This document shows positions 44,775-55,387 of a DNA stretch of 64,000 bases, piece by piece. The first letter of the stretch is position 1; each line of letters opens with the position of its first letter. The translations under genes and the position numbers were made by a program. The notes beneath the pieces are model-generated. The model worked only from the letters and a program-made list of their open reading frames with translations, made no database searches and was not told where the DNA came from. Source of the DNA: Erythrobacter oryzae (GTDB taxonomy: Bacteria; Pseudomonadota; Alphaproteobacteria; Sphingomonadales; Sphingomonadaceae); the NCBI RefSeq assembly GCF_030271515.1, contig NZ_JASCXI010000004.1:186001-250000 (forward strand). The letters run 5' to 3'.

Positions 44775-47296
44775 GCCTGCCGCTCGGCACCGCATGGCGC
44801 ATCGCCCGGCGCGATCTCAACGCGCGCTTCCGGGGCCTGCGCCTGCTCTTGGTGTGCATCTTCCTCGGCACCGCCGCGCTTGCCGCGATTGGCACGCTGA
44901 CGGCGGCGATCGAGAATGAGCTGGCCTCATCCGGGCAGGAACTGCTCGGCGGCGATCTCGAGGTCGAGGTCTGGCAGCGCGGCCTGCGGCCCGAGGAAGT
45001 GAAGGCGCTCGCCGCCTATGGCACCATTTCGAGCGGCTACCGGATGCAGGCGATGGCGAGCACGCCCGAAGCCGCCGCGCCGATCGAATTGAAGGCGGTC
45101 GATGCCAAGTGGCCGATGTTCGGCAAGCTGCTCCTCGCCGATGGCCGCACGGTCGGCGCGCCTGTGGGCAAGGACGCATGGGTCGCAGCGACGGCGCTCG
45201 AACGGCTCGGCATCCGCGTCGGCGAAAATTTCAAGGTCGGCACCGTCACCCTGCGCGCGGCGGGCGTGATTGCGGACGAGCCCGACCGCCTCTCCGAAGG
45301 CTTCCAGCTCGGCCCGACGATCATCGTGGCCGAAGGCGTGCCTGCCGAGGCCGGATTGCTCGCCCCCGGCGCGCTCTACCAGAGCAAGCACCGCATCGCT
45401 TTTGCCAACCCCGCGCGCGATCCTTCCGCGGTGGAGGAGACGCTCACCAAGCAGTTCCCCACCGCCGGCTTCGACATCCGCACCCGCGACCGTGCCTCGC
45501 CCGGCGCGGATCGCTTCGTGCGGCAGATGAGCGATTTCCTGACGCTGGTGGGCCTTGCCGCGCTGGTGATCGCTGGGATCGGGATTGCGGGGGGCGTGTC
45601 GTCCTATCTCGACCAGCGCCGCGCGAGCATCGCGACCCTCAAGGTGCTGGGCGCGACCTCGGCGGATATCGTGCGCATCTATGCGATGCAGATCGGCGTG
45701 GCGGCGCTCGCAGGGAGCCTTGCGGGGCTTGCGGCGGGGGTGCTCGTCACCCCGCTGCTGGCGAGCGCCTTGCAAGGCCTGCTGCCGGTCGAGAGCGGTT
45801 TCATCATTTCGCCCCCCGCGCTGCTGCTTGCCGCGAGTTACGGCCTGCTGGTCGCCTTCGCCTTCGCCGCCGCGCCCTTGCTGCGCGCCCGCACCTTCCC
45901 GGCGATGGCGCTTATGCGCTCCGGCATCGTGCCGCTGGCGCGTGACAAGCGCGCGCTGATCGCGACGGCCATCGGCATTGCCGGCGTCTGCGCGCTGGCG
46001 CTGCTCACCACCGCGCAGCCGATGCTCTCGGGCGGGTTTCTGCTCGGCGCGGGCGGCGCGCTAGCGCTGCTGGCGGGGATCGGGTGGCTGATCCAGACCC
46101 TCGCCCGCCGTCTGCCGCGCCCGAAGAACCCGCTCTTGCGGAGCGCCATCGCCAACATCCACCGCCCGGGCGCGCCCACCGGAGCGCTCGTCACCGCACT
46201 GGGCTTCGGCCTTGCCGCCTTCGTCCTGCTCGCCGCCGTCCAGAGCGCGATCGACGGCAACATCGCGCGGCGCGTGCCGATGGAGGCGCCCGATTACTTC
46301 GTCCTCGACGTGCCCCCGGCCAAGGAGCCGCGCTTCTTCAAGTTGATACAGCAGGAATTCCCCAAGGCCGGCATCCGCACCGTGCCGACGATGCGCGGCG
46401 CGGTGCTCGCCTATGGCCCCAAGGACAAGCTGATCCGCGTCGCCGATCTGAAGGAAATCCCCGAGGGCGCCTGGGCCCTGCGCGGCGAGCGCGGGCTCAC
46501 CTATGCCGACACCATCCCGCAGGGCAACCGCCTCATCGAAGGCCAATGGTGGAGCCCGTTCCACAAGGGCGAGCCGCTGGTCTCGATCGACGCCGATTTC
46601 GCCAAGGCGGTGGGCCTCAAGGTCGGCGACTATCTCACCATCGGCATTCTCGGGACCGAGCGCACCGCGCGCATCGCCAATATCCGCGAGATCGACTGGG
46701 AGAGCATGGGCTTCAACTTCGCGCTGGTATTCAGCCGCAATGCGATCAGCGACGCACCCCACAACCTCTCGGCCACGATCGACCTGCCCGACGGCGCAGA
46801 CCCCGCCGCGCGCGGCCGGTTGCTGCGGGCGCTGGTCAAGGAAATGCCCTCCTCCTCGGTGATCGAGGTGGGCGGGATTCTGGTCGAGGCGCGGAAGCTG
46901 CTCGAACAGGTGAGCCTCGCGACCCTCGCCGCTGCTGCCGTGACGGTGCTGGCGGGGCTCGCGGTGCTGATGGGCGCGATTGCCGCCGCGCGCGCGGCGC
47001 GCACCTATGACACGGTGATGTTGCGCGTGCTGGGGGCGAGCCGGCGGCAGATCCTGCTGTTGCAGTTCGCTGAATATGGCCTCCTCGCCGGCCTCCTCGC
47101 GCTGGTCGCGCTGGGGCTCGGCGGGGGGCTCGCCTGGGTTGTGATCACCCAGTTGTTCGAATTCGACTGGCTGCCCGACTGGGGCGAGGTGCTGGGCGTG
47201 CTGGCTCTCGGCACCGCGCTGGTGCTGGGCTTCGCGCTCGCCGGTTCGCTGCCGCTGCTGCGGGCGAAACCGGCGCGCGCGCTGCGCGAGCTCTAG
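44771..47296 (+). CDS. ybbP: FtsX-like ABC transporter permease (YbbP)
   Basis: An 841-aa permease. An N-terminal helix (about 22-42) is followed by a periplasmic domain (MacB-PCD-like), FtsX membrane domain one (about 258-400, including ASIATLKVLGATSADIVRIYAMQIG), then three further helices, a second periplasmic domain, and a final FtsX block (about 715-830, containing MLRVLGASRRQILLLQFAEYG). This duplicated layout is typical of YbbP. It overlaps the ATPase gene, and its end overlaps the next, convergent gene by 4 nt. Confidence 0.9.
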   Translation: MSLPLGTAWRIARRDLNARFRGLRLLLVCIFLGTAALAAIGTLTAAIENELASSGQELLGGDLEVEVWQRGLRPEEVKALAAYGTISSGYRMQAMASTPEAAAPIELKAVDAKWPMFGKLLLADGRTVGAPVGKDAWVAATALERLGIRVGENFKVGTVTLRAAGVIADEPDRLSEGFQLGPTIIVAEGVPAEAGLLAPGALYQSKHRIAFANPARDPSAVEETLTKQFPTAGFDIRTRDRASPGADRFVRQMSDFLTLVGLAALVIAGIGIAGGVSSYLDQRRASIATLKVLGATSADIVRIYAMQIGVAALAGSLAGLAAGVLVTPLLASALQGLLPVESGFIISPPALLLAASYGLLVAFAFAAAPLLRARTFPAMALMRSGIVPLARDKRALIATAIGIAGVCALALLTTAQPMLSGGFLLGAGGALALLAGIGWLIQTLARRLPRPKNPLLRSAIANIHRPGAPTGALVTALGFGLAAFVLLAAVQSAIDGNIARRVPMEAPDYFVLDVPPAKEPRFFKLIQQEFPKAGIRTVPTMRGAVLAYGPKDKLIRVADLKEIPEGAWALRGERGLTYADTIPQGNRLIEGQWWSPFHKGEPLVSIDADFAKAVGLKVGDYLTIGILGTERTARIANIREIDWESMGFNFALVFSRNAISDAPHNLSATIDLPDGADPAARGRLLRALVKEMPSSSVIEVGGILVEARKLLEQVSLATLAAAAVTVLAGLAVLMGAIAAARAARTYDTVMLRVLGASRRQILLLQFAEYGLLAGLLALVALGLGGGLAWVVITQLFEFDWLPDWGEVLGVLALGTALVLGFALAGSLPLLRAKPARALREL

Positions 47297-48168
47297 GCGA
47301 AGACCTCTTCCAGCCGCTCCGCGCCGCCGCCGGTCAGCTCGCTGTGCAGCGCCGCGCCATAGGCCGCCGCGAACATCGCATAGAGCACCATCAGCGGAAC
47401 GAAGACCAGAAAGCCGAGCAGGATTGCCCCGACCGCAGCCGCGCCCGGATCGCCGTCGCTTCCCAGCAGGCTGCCGAAGATCAGCAGGAAGGGCAGGCCG
47501 ATGATCACCAGCGACAGCACCACGAAGACGAGGGTCGCAAGGAAGATGCCGAGCACCCGCCCCTCGGTCACCGCCCAGCTGCGCCGGATCGCGGCGATCG
47601 GATTGAAGACCTGGTCGACCGCCACCACCCCGATCAGCACCGAGAACCGGCAGGCGAGATAGATGATCACCGGCATGAACAGCAAAATCAGCACGATGCC
47701 GACGATGCCCCCGGCCGTCCCGCCGCCGAGCCCCGCGACCCCCGCCACCGCGAACACCGCCGCCCCCAGCGCGAGATAGCCGGCCCCGAGGATCAGCGAG
47801 ATGACGATAAAGGGCAGCACGCTCTTGAACCCGCGCACCATCGCCGTGCCGAAGGAGGGCTCCTCGAGCGGCGAGGCGATGGTCACCATCGCCGCCTGCT
47901 GGACCAGCGCCAGCACTGCGTAGGCGCCGTAGAACAGGATCATGACGAGGAAGAAAACAATGCTCATCCCCGTGAGAGCGGCCGGATCGTCGAGCCCCGC
48001 GCCGATGCCCACCGCGCCCGCCGCGCCCATCAGCGCCATCACGATGCCGAGCACGAACGACCCCACTATCTGGATCGCGAAGAACACCGCGAACATCCCG
48101 AGCAGCAGCCAGAACCGCTGGCGAAACATCGCCCAGCTGGTCGCAAACACGCGTCCGATATCGATCAT
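47293..48168 (-). CDS. Glycerophosphodiester phosphodiesterase membrane-domain-like protein
   Basis: A 291-aa polytopic membrane protein with about six helices (near 20-40, 75-97, 115-140, 146-170, 205-230, 240-265). The pattern IDIGRVFATSWAMFRQRFWLLLG at the N-terminus and YLACRFSVLIGVVAVDQVFNPIAAIRRSWAVTEGRVLGIFLATLVF in the middle marks the membrane domain found in some GDPD and YciC-like proteins. It lacks the catalytic GDPD domain. Function unknown. Confidence 0.75.
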   Translation of the reverse strand: MIDIGRVFATSWAMFRQRFWLLLGMFAVFFAIQIVGSFVLGIVMALMGAAGAVGIGAGLDDPAALTGMSIVFFLVMILFYGAYAVLALVQQAAMVTIASPLEEPSFGTAMVRGFKSVLPFIVISLILGAGYLALGAAVFAVAGVAGLGGGTAGGIVGIVLILLFMPVIIYLACRFSVLIGVVAVDQVFNPIAAIRRSWAVTEGRVLGIFLATLVFVVLSLVIIGLPFLLIFGSLLGSDGDPGAAAVGAILLGFLVFVPLMVLYAMFAAAYGAALHSELTGGGAERLEEVFA

Positions 48169-48262
48169 GAAAGTCCCCTTGCGGTCATCCCCTTGCCGCG
48201 AGGTTCAGGATGCACAGGGTAAAAGCCTGATGCAAACGGAAAAGAGCCCCTGTCCCCACCCC

Positions 48263-48670
48263 CTACTCGAACAGCGCCTCGTCGAATTCGATCGCGCGCG
48301 GATCGTCGCCATAACGGTTGGGGCCGGCCGTGCCTGCGGCGCACATCAGCCACAGCATCCAGCCCACTCCGATATAGGGCAGGAACATGACCGTCAGCAT
48401 CCAGCCGCTGGTGCCGTGATCGTGCACCCGTCGGATCTGCAAGGCGAGCGTCGGCAGGCCAAAGGCGAGCACCCAGATCCCGAAGATCGCGAGCACCACG
48501 TTCTCGCGCGGCTCCCCCTCGGGCAGCAGCGAGGCAAGGTTGAGCGCGACCGCAAGAAAGCCGAGCTGCCACAGGATGAAGCCCCAGTACTCGCCCCGCC
48601 GCGCCCGCCCGCGGATGTCGAAGCTGCGCAGGATCGGATCGGTGAGCGAATGGGTGAGCGCTGCCAGCAT
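48263..48670 (-). CDS. DUF805 family membrane protein
   Basis: A 135-aa protein with four short transmembrane helices. The family pattern is FDIRGRARRGEYWGFILW at the start, then LALQIRRVHDHGTSGWM, and GPNRYGDDP at the end. Small DUF805 proteins are common and uncharacterised. Start ATG 48670 follows GAAGCGG. A terminator for the upstream TonB-receptor gene separates them. Confidence 0.85.
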   Translation of the reverse strand: MLAALTHSLTDPILRSFDIRGRARRGEYWGFILWQLGFLAVALNLASLLPEGEPRENVVLAIFGIWVLAFGLPTLALQIRRVHDHGTSGWMLTVMFLPYIGVGWMLWLMCAAGTAGPNRYGDDPRAIEFDEALFE

Positions 48671-48735
48671 GGCCGCTTCATCCCCCGCCGCGCGCCCCCG
48701 CGCAAGCCCCGCAAGAGCCCCTTTCACAAAGCAAA

Positions 48736-48763
48736 GGGGCCCCGCACCGAAGTGCGAGGCCCC
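48736..48763 (-). terminator. Hairpin terminator of the TonB-receptor gene
   Basis: A strong stem GGGGCC-n-CGCAC / GTGCG-n-GGCCCC with a CGAA/TTCG tetraloop lies 27 nt after the receptor stop on the minus strand and is followed by TTTGCTTTG. Confidence 0.6.
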
Positions 48764-48789
48764 TCCCCGTTGCCTTGTTGTGAGGCGAC

Positions 48790-51456
48790 TTAGAACTTGA
48801 AGCGCACGACACCGCCATAGGTGCGCGGCTGGCTCGGATAGCCCGAGACCGTGCCGGCCTGTGCCACACCGTCGAAGTTGGTGAGGATGTACAGGTCGTT
48901 GAGCAGGTTGCGCGCGAAGGCCCCGATCTCGACCCCGTTGCTGAGCGCCAGGGTCATCGACGCGTTGACGAGGTTCACCTCGCGCTCGAAGATCTGGGTG
49001 TTGCCCAGCGCACGGTTGAAGGTCGGCAGGCCGTTATTGATCGGCGTGCTGCTGTCGTGCGCATAGTCGACGCGGGTAACGAGCGTGGTGCCGTCATCGC
49101 CGATTTCGAGCGTGTGCGTCGCCGAGGTGCGCAGGCTCCACTCCGCGATGCCGCCGACGCGCTGGCCGGACAGATCGCCGAGCACGCTGCCCGGGAAGCT
49201 GTCGAAGACCGGATCGAGGTAGGTCGCCGCGAAGGTGAACACCAGCGAGGGATCGGGCTGGATCGTGGCGTCGAACTCGAAGCCCTTCACCGACTGCTGA
49301 CCGGCATTCTGGAGCGCAAAGCCGAGCCCGGTGAAGGCGAAGCTCTGGAAGCCCTTGATGGTCTGGTCGAACAGCGCGAGGTTGAAGCCGAAGCCGTCCC
49401 ACTGCGCCTTCATGCCGACTTCGTAGACTTCGGCGTTCTCAGGGCCGGCAAAGCGGGTGCCGGTCGACAGGTTCGGCGTGGCAAGACCGGCGTTGATGAT
49501 AGGCGATGCGGGCGCCGCAAAGGTCGAACCGGGCGAACGCGCCGTCGCACCAAGGACGCCGCCGGGGCCGGGGGTGTAGTCGCTCACGAGCGGACGGCTG
49601 TCACGCGAGAGGTTGATCGAGCTCGCCTTGAAGCCGGTCGCGTAGCTTGCGTAGACGTTGATCTCGGGCGAGACCTCGTAGGCGACGCGCAGCAGGTAGG
49701 TGAGCTTGTCGTCGCGGGTCCGGCCCGGTTCGACGATGTTGGGCACATCGGGGAACGGGGTCTGGAACTGCAGCGGCGCCAGCCCGAGGAACGGGTTGCA
49801 GCCGACACTCACGCCCGGGGGGCATGCGGTCGTGGCGAGGCCGAGCAGCGCCTGCTGGTTGGCCGCCGGCAGCGCCTGGAACTGCGCCCGGTTGGTAACC
49901 GCCCCGCCCGAGGCAAGGGTGATGAAGCGGTCGACAAGGTTGATGTTGGCCAGCGGATCGAGCGCGTTGAAATCGATCAGGAAGTCTTTCTTGTCGTCGG
50001 TGTAGTTGAACCCGCCGGTAAAGACGAGCCCATCGACCGGCTCGAAGTCCACTGTCCCGAACACCGACCACGAGGTGTTGTCCACCGCGAAGCGCTCGGT
50101 GGAGAGGAAATCACCGCCGAAGATGCTGCCGGGCGTGAGGCCGAGGCCGGCTTCGGCGCCGGCCAGAACCTGGTTTCCGACGGCGATACGCTGCGCGCCC
50201 GGCGCGTTGGCAGGAAGCAGCGGCGAACCCGCCTGGAAAGCGGCGAAATCACGCAGGTCTTCGCCTACGGTCAGGAAGCTGTCCTGCGAGATCGACTCGT
50301 CGAAGTAGTAACCGCCGAGCAGGAAGTTGATCGGCCCGTCGAAGTCCGAGGTCAGCCGCAGTTCCTGCGTGAAGGTGTCGACGCCCTGGTTGCGTCCTTC
50401 AGCCGTCAGGTCCGCACTGGTGAAGTCCACGTCCTGGATGAAGGCATTGCGCAGTTCGCGGTAGGCGGTGATCGAGGTCAGGGTAAGGTTGCCGAAGCTC
50501 CAGTCGACCTGGCCCGAAATCCCGTAGTTCTCGTTCTCGTTGAACGGCACCACATTGAGGAAATTGTCGAAGCTGAAGAAATCGCTCGGGAACTGGCCGC
50601 CAACGGCCGCCACGGCACCGGCCGTCAGCGGGCCGACCACGAGGTTGCTGGTCTGGCAGCAGATTTCGTCGATCTTGCCGTAGTCACCGATCAGGCGGAT
50701 CTTGATGTCGGCGGTGGGCTCGATCAGCAGCTGGCCGCGCACCGACCAGCGATCGCGGTCGTTGATCTCGGAATCGAGGTTCACGATCCGCCCGAAGCCG
50801 TCGCGCTGCTGGTAGGTCCCGTCGAGCGACCAGGCGATGTTGTCGGTGATCGGGCCGGTCACTTCGCCCTTGAGGAACACCTGGTTGTAGTTGCCGTAGA
50901 CCGCTTCGACCTGGCCGCCGAATTCGTACTGCGGTTCCTTGGTGACGATCGAGATCACGCCCGCGGACGCGTTCTTGCCGAACAGGGTCGATTGCGGCCC
51001 ATTCAGCACTTCGACGCGCTGGATCATGTTGAGGTCGGAAATCGCCGAGGCCGAGCGCGAGCGGAACACGCCGTCGATGAACACGCCGACCGAGGGCTCG
51101 ATCCCGAAGTTGTTGTCGCCGTTGCCGAAGCCGCGGATGATGAAGGTGGTGGCCGAGGAGGTCTGGAGCTGGCTGACGCGCAGCGAGGGCACCACGGTCT
51201 GGAGGTCGAGCACGTCGCGGATCTGGGCACGCTCGATGGTCTCGCCGCTGGTCACCGACACCGCGATCGGAGTTTCCTGAAGGGTCTGCTCGCGCTTGGA
51301 CGCGGTGACGATGATCTCGTTGCCGACCTCGGGCTCGGCAGCCTCGGTCTCGGCGTCCTGCGCGAAGGCCATGGTCGGCATCGCGAGCGCACAGGCCGCG
51401 CCTGCCAGCAGGGTGAATCGATATGCGCCGGCAGCGCCGGTGAAGGTTGAACGCAT
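48790..51456 (-). CDS. TonB-dependent outer-membrane receptor
   Basis: An 888-aa TonB-dependent receptor. The signal peptide ends near residue 32 (TMAFAQ). The TonB-box region is near EIIVTASKREQ, followed by the plug domain (IAVSVTSGETIERAQIRDVLDLQTVVPSLRV...GVFIDGVFRSRS...RVEVLNGPQSTLFGKNASAGVISIVTK). The remainder is the barrel, ending YGGVVRFKF with the terminal Phe. The sequence lies in the sphingomonad-type family with unknown ligand; many act in uptake of iron complexes, plant polymers or aromatic compounds. GAGAGGAA lies 6 nt upstream of ATG 51456. Confidence 0.92.
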   Translation of the reverse strand: MRSTFTGAAGAYRFTLLAGAACALAMPTMAFAQDAETEAAEPEVGNEIIVTASKREQTLQETPIAVSVTSGETIERAQIRDVLDLQTVVPSLRVSQLQTSSATTFIIRGFGNGDNNFGIEPSVGVFIDGVFRSRSASAISDLNMIQRVEVLNGPQSTLFGKNASAGVISIVTKEPQYEFGGQVEAVYGNYNQVFLKGEVTGPITDNIAWSLDGTYQQRDGFGRIVNLDSEINDRDRWSVRGQLLIEPTADIKIRLIGDYGKIDEICCQTSNLVVGPLTAGAVAAVGGQFPSDFFSFDNFLNVVPFNENENYGISGQVDWSFGNLTLTSITAYRELRNAFIQDVDFTSADLTAEGRNQGVDTFTQELRLTSDFDGPINFLLGGYYFDESISQDSFLTVGEDLRDFAAFQAGSPLLPANAPGAQRIAVGNQVLAGAEAGLGLTPGSIFGGDFLSTERFAVDNTSWSVFGTVDFEPVDGLVFTGGFNYTDDKKDFLIDFNALDPLANINLVDRFITLASGGAVTNRAQFQALPAANQQALLGLATTACPPGVSVGCNPFLGLAPLQFQTPFPDVPNIVEPGRTRDDKLTYLLRVAYEVSPEINVYASYATGFKASSINLSRDSRPLVSDYTPGPGGVLGATARSPGSTFAAPASPIINAGLATPNLSTGTRFAGPENAEVYEVGMKAQWDGFGFNLALFDQTIKGFQSFAFTGLGFALQNAGQQSVKGFEFDATIQPDPSLVFTFAATYLDPVFDSFPGSVLGDLSGQRVGGIAEWSLRTSATHTLEIGDDGTTLVTRVDYAHDSSTPINNGLPTFNRALGNTQIFEREVNLVNASMTLALSNGVEIGAFARNLLNDLYILTNFDGVAQAGTVSGYPSQPRTYGGVVRFKF

Positions 51457-51784
51457 GGAAGTTCCTCTCCAAAAAATCCCGCGACCCCGGCGCCCTTTTT
51501 CGGGCACGCACCGTCCCAGTGCGCTCTCTCCCGAGGTCGTGTGGCATGCGTGATACGCCAGCACCGCACGCGTCACAAGCGCCAGCCTAACGGTTTTGAG
51601 GGGCAAGCGACAGGATTGTTGCGCAAGAGTCACAGTCGCAACAGACTGGAGTTTCACGCTCTAGAGCCCTGCTCCAACCGGGTCTGGCCGAATGACGCTA
51701 CGGAAACGAAGGCTCCGGATACCAGTCGTGAAAACCGGATTGCCTCACCGGAGCCGTGTGTTAGACCATTCGCGGGGGTGAAGA
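51457..51784. other. Intergenic between the TonB receptor and the next gene
   Basis: A 328-nt divergent region with no gene. It holds a leader hairpin GCCCGAAAAAGGGC (about 51500-51516) on the receptor side with a run of six T closer to the start (51473-51478 region), which could form an attenuator, and a GTTGCG...CGCAAC inverted repeat further away. Nothing else is recognised. Confidence 0.45.
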
Positions 51785-52315
51785 ATGTCGGACGTTCAAA
51801 AGCGTATCTTGGCGTGGGTCGCAATTTTCCTGCTCGCAAGTGCGACCGCCTATTCCCTTTTGCTGGCATTCACCGCCTCTGCCGAGGCCATGCTTCAGCC
51901 CACAGGTATCGCCGAAGACCAGGAACTGACCCCCGCTTGGCGCTATGCCGCGTTCATGATGCGCAACGGAGCCGTGGTTACCGGCATTTTCGCAACCTTC
52001 ATGGCCATCGTCAGCTTCGCGATCAGCAAGGTGACCGAAATCTACACGCGAATAGTCGAGGTCTCTGCCATTGTGGTGCTGTGCCTCGTTGGCATTGCGG
52101 CATCGGCATCGGCGATGGTCGAGGTCAGCAGCGCCGTGACCGAGAAAGCGATGGACTTCTACCTTTTCAAGGAGACGCCTTATGCTGGCGCTTCGACGCA
52201 GATCAACTTTTTCTTCGGCGGCATGATCGGCTGGTTTGCGAGTTTCATGGCCTCGGTGCTCGGCGTGAGCCTCGCCGACAAGGAGGGTGTCTTGCGCAAG
52301 CTCGTGCAGGGCTGA
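51785..52315 (+). CDS. Four-helix membrane protein, unknown, cassette 1
   Basis: A 176-aa protein with four predicted transmembrane helices: about 8-30, 56-80, 87-108 and 143-165. The third and fourth are linked by a 35-residue loop (SSAVTEKAMDFYLFKETPYAGASTQ). No conserved family is recognised. GGGGGTGAAG precedes the ATG. It is 44 nt before the next cassette gene and reads with it. Base composition looks less GC-rich than the flanking typA. Confidence 0.55.
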   Translation: MSDVQKRILAWVAIFLLASATAYSLLLAFTASAEAMLQPTGIAEDQELTPAWRYAAFMMRNGAVVTGIFATFMAIVSFAISKVTEIYTRIVEVSAIVVLCLVGIAASASAMVEVSSAVTEKAMDFYLFKETPYAGASTQINFFFGGMIGWFASFMASVLGVSLADKEGVLRKLVQG

Positions 52316-52359
52316 CCATGCGAATGAGAGCGCCTCATGCGCAAATGAAAGGGCTGGAC

Positions 52360-53319
52360 ATGCGGTGGATGAGGGCAATCATGTTTGCTACCGGGCTGAC
52401 AGCAGCTGCGGTATCGCCTGTCTTCGCGCAGGAAGCCAAGAAGACGATCATCGTCGAAACCCCCGACCCCGGAGCGCGCGCAGTATGGTTCGATGGCAGC
52501 GACGCGTTCAGTCGACAGGACTTCACGCATTCGACGACGGTGTCCACGGCAGAAGGATCAGTTGCCAAGGATATTTCCATCGATTTCAATGGCTTCGATC
52601 TTCCCCTCAGGCTCATCATCAGTCCCCGGCGATCGGGCAACCTCGCATTCGCCGTCGCGCGACCCCGGTTCACGAGTTGTGCTGACGCCGACGTCCGACG
52701 GGTCAGCGGGGCTGCGGTCACGGGCTCCATCAACGAACGCCTGAACCTCATGGCCGAGGCCCGTCGCCTGATTCAACTGTGCGGCACGGTCGAAAGTGTC
52801 GTGCCCAAACTGGTGCGCAAGTACTATGAAGCGAGTTGCTCGCTTGCGGGCGACACGCCGCCGATCTTCGAAATCCACCGTGACGCGGCGGTCCGCTTCC
52901 GCCAACTTCCCGACAGTCCGGCCAAACGAACCACGCTGGCGAATTGCAACGGGCGCGGCCAAGGTGCCGACCTGCGCCTGACCTGGAACCTTGCAAATGC
53001 CTCCGACCCGGCCGCGGCGCGGCTGCTGACGGCGGAACTGTTGGAAAAGGCGCACGACCCGGAATGGCAGGACGGTTTCGCTGCCGCTCGGCTGAGCGCT
53101 GACCTGGTGGAACGTTTAGAGGTAAATCTGATCAAGCAGCAGCAGATCGAAGCCTCGAACACCAACGATCTTGCAAGCGCCATCAGCTACACCGACGAAC
53201 TTGACAAGCTTGCGCGCGACAGAGAGTTCAGTGATGCTGTCAAGGCCGAAGGTGTGACCACTGAGGCACTCGCACGCGACCGGACCTGGTTCGAAACGCG
53301 GATGCAGCGCGACGAATAG
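52360..53319 (+). CDS. Exported protein of unknown function, cassette 1
   Basis: A 319-aa protein with a signal peptide ending SPVFAQ (about residue 23). The mature part begins as a beta-rich domain ([20 protein letters not shown]), followed by a mainly helical C-terminal half. Cys residues (SCADAD, QLCG, EASCSL, LANCN) suggest disulfides in the periplasm. ATG 52360 is chosen because AAAGGG lies 8 nt upstream and the leader starts there; ATGs at 52318, 52324 and 52345 are in frame. No family recognised. Placed between the four-helix protein and typA. Confidence 0.5.
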   Translation: MRWMRAIMFATGLTAAAVSPVFAQEAKKTIIVETPDPGARAVWFDGSDAFSRQDFTHSTTVSTAEGSVAKDISIDFNGFDLPLRLIISPRRSGNLAFAVARPRFTSCADADVRRVSGAAVTGSINERLNLMAEARRLIQLCGTVESVVPKLVRKYYEASCSLAGDTPPIFEIHRDAAVRFRQLPDSPAKRTTLANCNGRGQGADLRLTWNLANASDPAAARLLTAELLEKAHDPEWQDGFAAARLSADLVERLEVNLIKQQQIEASNTNDLASAISYTDELDKLARDREFSDAVKAEGVTTEALARDRTWFETRMQRDE

Positions 53320-53468
53320 TCTTGCGCCAGGAGCGCCAGCCGACAGCCGGTTCATGAGGCCGGGCATTTTCGTAACCGCATCGCTTGCCCCTATGGCAAG
53401 TCTCGGCTAGTGGCGCGCGAGATTTATTGCGCCGCACAATGGCGCCCCCTCTCACAGCCGAGTTTCTG

Positions 53469-55301
53469 ATGTCTTCAGCTCTTCGCAACGTGGCGATTAT
53501 CGCGCACGTGGACCATGGCAAGACCACGCTGGTCGACCAGCTCTTCCGCCAATCGGGCACTTTCCGCGACAACCAGCGCGTCGAGGAACGCGCGATGGAT
53601 TCGGGCGATCTCGAAAAGGAGCGCGGGATCACCATTCTCGCCAAGTGCACCAGCGTCGAGTGGGAGCAAGGCGGAGAGACGACCCGCATCAACATCGTCG
53701 ACACCCCCGGCCACGCCGACTTCGGCGCCGAGGTGGAGCGCATCCTCAGCATGGTCGACGGCGTGATCCTGTTGGTCGACAGCGCGGAAGGCGCGATGCC
53801 GCAGACCAAGTTCGTCACCGGCAAGGCGCTCGCGCTGGGCCTCAAGCCCATCGTCGTCGTCAACAAGATCGACCGCCCGGATGGCCGCGCGCAGGAAGTG
53901 CTCGACGAGGTGTTCGACCTCTTCGTGAGCCTCGATGCCAATGACGAGCAGCTCGATTTTCCCGTGCTCTACGCCTCGGGCCGCGAAGGCTATGCGAGCG
54001 AGGACATGGATGCCCGCAGCGGCTCGCTGGCCCCGCTCTTCGCCAAGATCATCGAGCATGTCCCCGCCCCCGGCCTCGACCCGGATGCCAAGTTCAGCTT
54101 CCTCGCCACCCTGCTCGACCGCGACAACTTCATGGGCCGCGTGCTGACGGGCCGGGTGCAATCGGGAACGATCCGGGTGAACGATCCGATCCACGCCATC
54201 GACATGGACGGCAAGGTGATCGAAACCGGCCGCGCGACCAAGCTGATGAGCTTTGACGGGCTCGAGCGCGTGCCGGTCGAAGTCGCGCGCGCGGGCGACA
54301 TCATCGCGCTCGCCGGGCTCGAGAAGGCGACCGTCGCCAACACTATCTGCGATCCCTCGGTGAGCGAGCCCATCGCCGCCCAGCCGATCGACCCGCCGAC
54401 GCTCGCCATGCGCTTCTCGGTCAACGACTCCCCCCTTGCGGGCCGCGAGGGCAGCAAGGTGACGAGCCGCATGATCCGCGACCGCCTGCTGCGCGAGGCC
54501 GAAACCAACGTCGCGATCCGCGTGACGGAATCCGAGGACAAGGACAGCTTCGAAGTCGCCGGGCGCGGCGAACTCCAATTGGGCGTCCTCATCGAGACCA
54601 TGCGCCGCGAAGGCTTCGAACTCGGCATCAGCCGCCCGCGCGTCCTGTTCCGCGAGGAAGACGGCAAGCGCATGGAGCCCTACGAGACCGTCGTGATCGA
54701 CGTCGATGACGAACACTCGGGCACGGTGGTCGAGAAGATGCAGCGCCGCAAGGCCGACCTTTCCGAAATGCGCCCCTCGGGCGTGGGCAAGACCCGCATC
54801 ACCTTCTCGGCCCCCTCGCGCGGCCTCATCGGCTACCACGGCGAATTCCTGTCCGACACGCGCGGCACCGGGATCATGAACCGCCTGTTCGAGAAGTATG
54901 GCCCCTACAAGGGCCCGATCGAAGGCCGCCTCAACGGCGTCCTCATCTCGAACGGTGACGGCGAGGCGGTGGCCTATGCGCTGAACTCGCTGGAGGAACG
55001 CGGCACCCTGTTCATCGGCCCGCAGATGAAGGTCTACGAAGGCATGGTGATCGGCGAGAATGCCAAGCCGGAAGACCTCGAGGTCAATCCGCTCAAGGCC
55101 AAGCAGCTCACCAACATCCGCTCGAGCGGCAAGGACGACGCGATCCGCCTCACCCCCCCGCGCCGCATGAGCCTCGAACAGGCCATCGCCTATATCGACG
55201 ACGACGAGATGGTCGAAGTCACCCCCCAGTCGATCCGCCTGAGGAAGGCGATCCTGTGCCCGCATGAGCGGAAGAAGGCGCGGCGCAAGAAGGAGGATTG
55301 A
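53469..55301 (+). CDS. typA: Ribosome-associated GTPase TypA/BipA
   Basis: A 610-aa translational GTPase that binds the ribosome and aids 50S assembly and stress adaptation. G1 is [11 protein letters not shown]2 is RGITI, G3 is [10 protein letters not shown]4 is NKIDRPD. It then has beta-barrel, EF-G-like III/V domains and the TypA-specific C-terminal domain ([55 protein letters not shown]), with a basic tail KKARRKKED. Length normal. It sits between two cassettes of unknown genes. Confidence 0.96.
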   Translation: MSSALRNVAIIAHVDHGKTTLVDQLFRQSGTFRDNQRVEERAMDSGDLEKERGITILAKCTSVEWEQGGETTRINIVDTPGHADFGAEVERILSMVDGVILLVDSAEGAMPQTKFVTGKALALGLKPIVVVNKIDRPDGRAQEVLDEVFDLFVSLDANDEQLDFPVLYASGREGYASEDMDARSGSLAPLFAKIIEHVPAPGLDPDAKFSFLATLLDRDNFMGRVLTGRVQSGTIRVNDPIHAIDMDGKVIETGRATKLMSFDGLERVPVEVARAGDIIALAGLEKATVANTICDPSVSEPIAAQPIDPPTLAMRFSVNDSPLAGREGSKVTSRMIRDRLLREAETNVAIRVTESEDKDSFEVAGRGELQLGVLIETMRREGFELGISRPRVLFREEDGKRMEPYETVVIDVDDEHSGTVVEKMQRRKADLSEMRPSGVGKTRITFSAPSRGLIGYHGEFLSDTRGTGIMNRLFEKYGPYKGPIEGRLNGVLISNGDGEAVAYALNSLEERGTLFIGPQMKVYEGMVIGENAKPEDLEVNPLKAKQLTNIRSSGKDDAIRLTPPRRMSLEQAIAYIDDDEMVEVTPQSIRLRKAILCPHERKKARRKKED

Positions 55302-55387
55302 TCCTCCTGCTCCTTCAAGTTCAGCTTGCCTGCCCCCGCGCTCCGGTTACCCTCTAGAGTGAGGCGAATCGCGGGGGCGGCGCGGGC

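Noticed and set aside
49057..51450. Plus-strand frame of 797 codons opposite the TonB receptor
   Set aside because: The receptor's signal peptide, plug and C-terminal Phe are clear on the minus strand, and the opposite frame lacks any domain.
53475..55265. Minus-strand open frame of 596 codons opposite typA
   Set aside because: TypA carries all G motifs on the plus strand; the antisense product shows only low-complexity composition.
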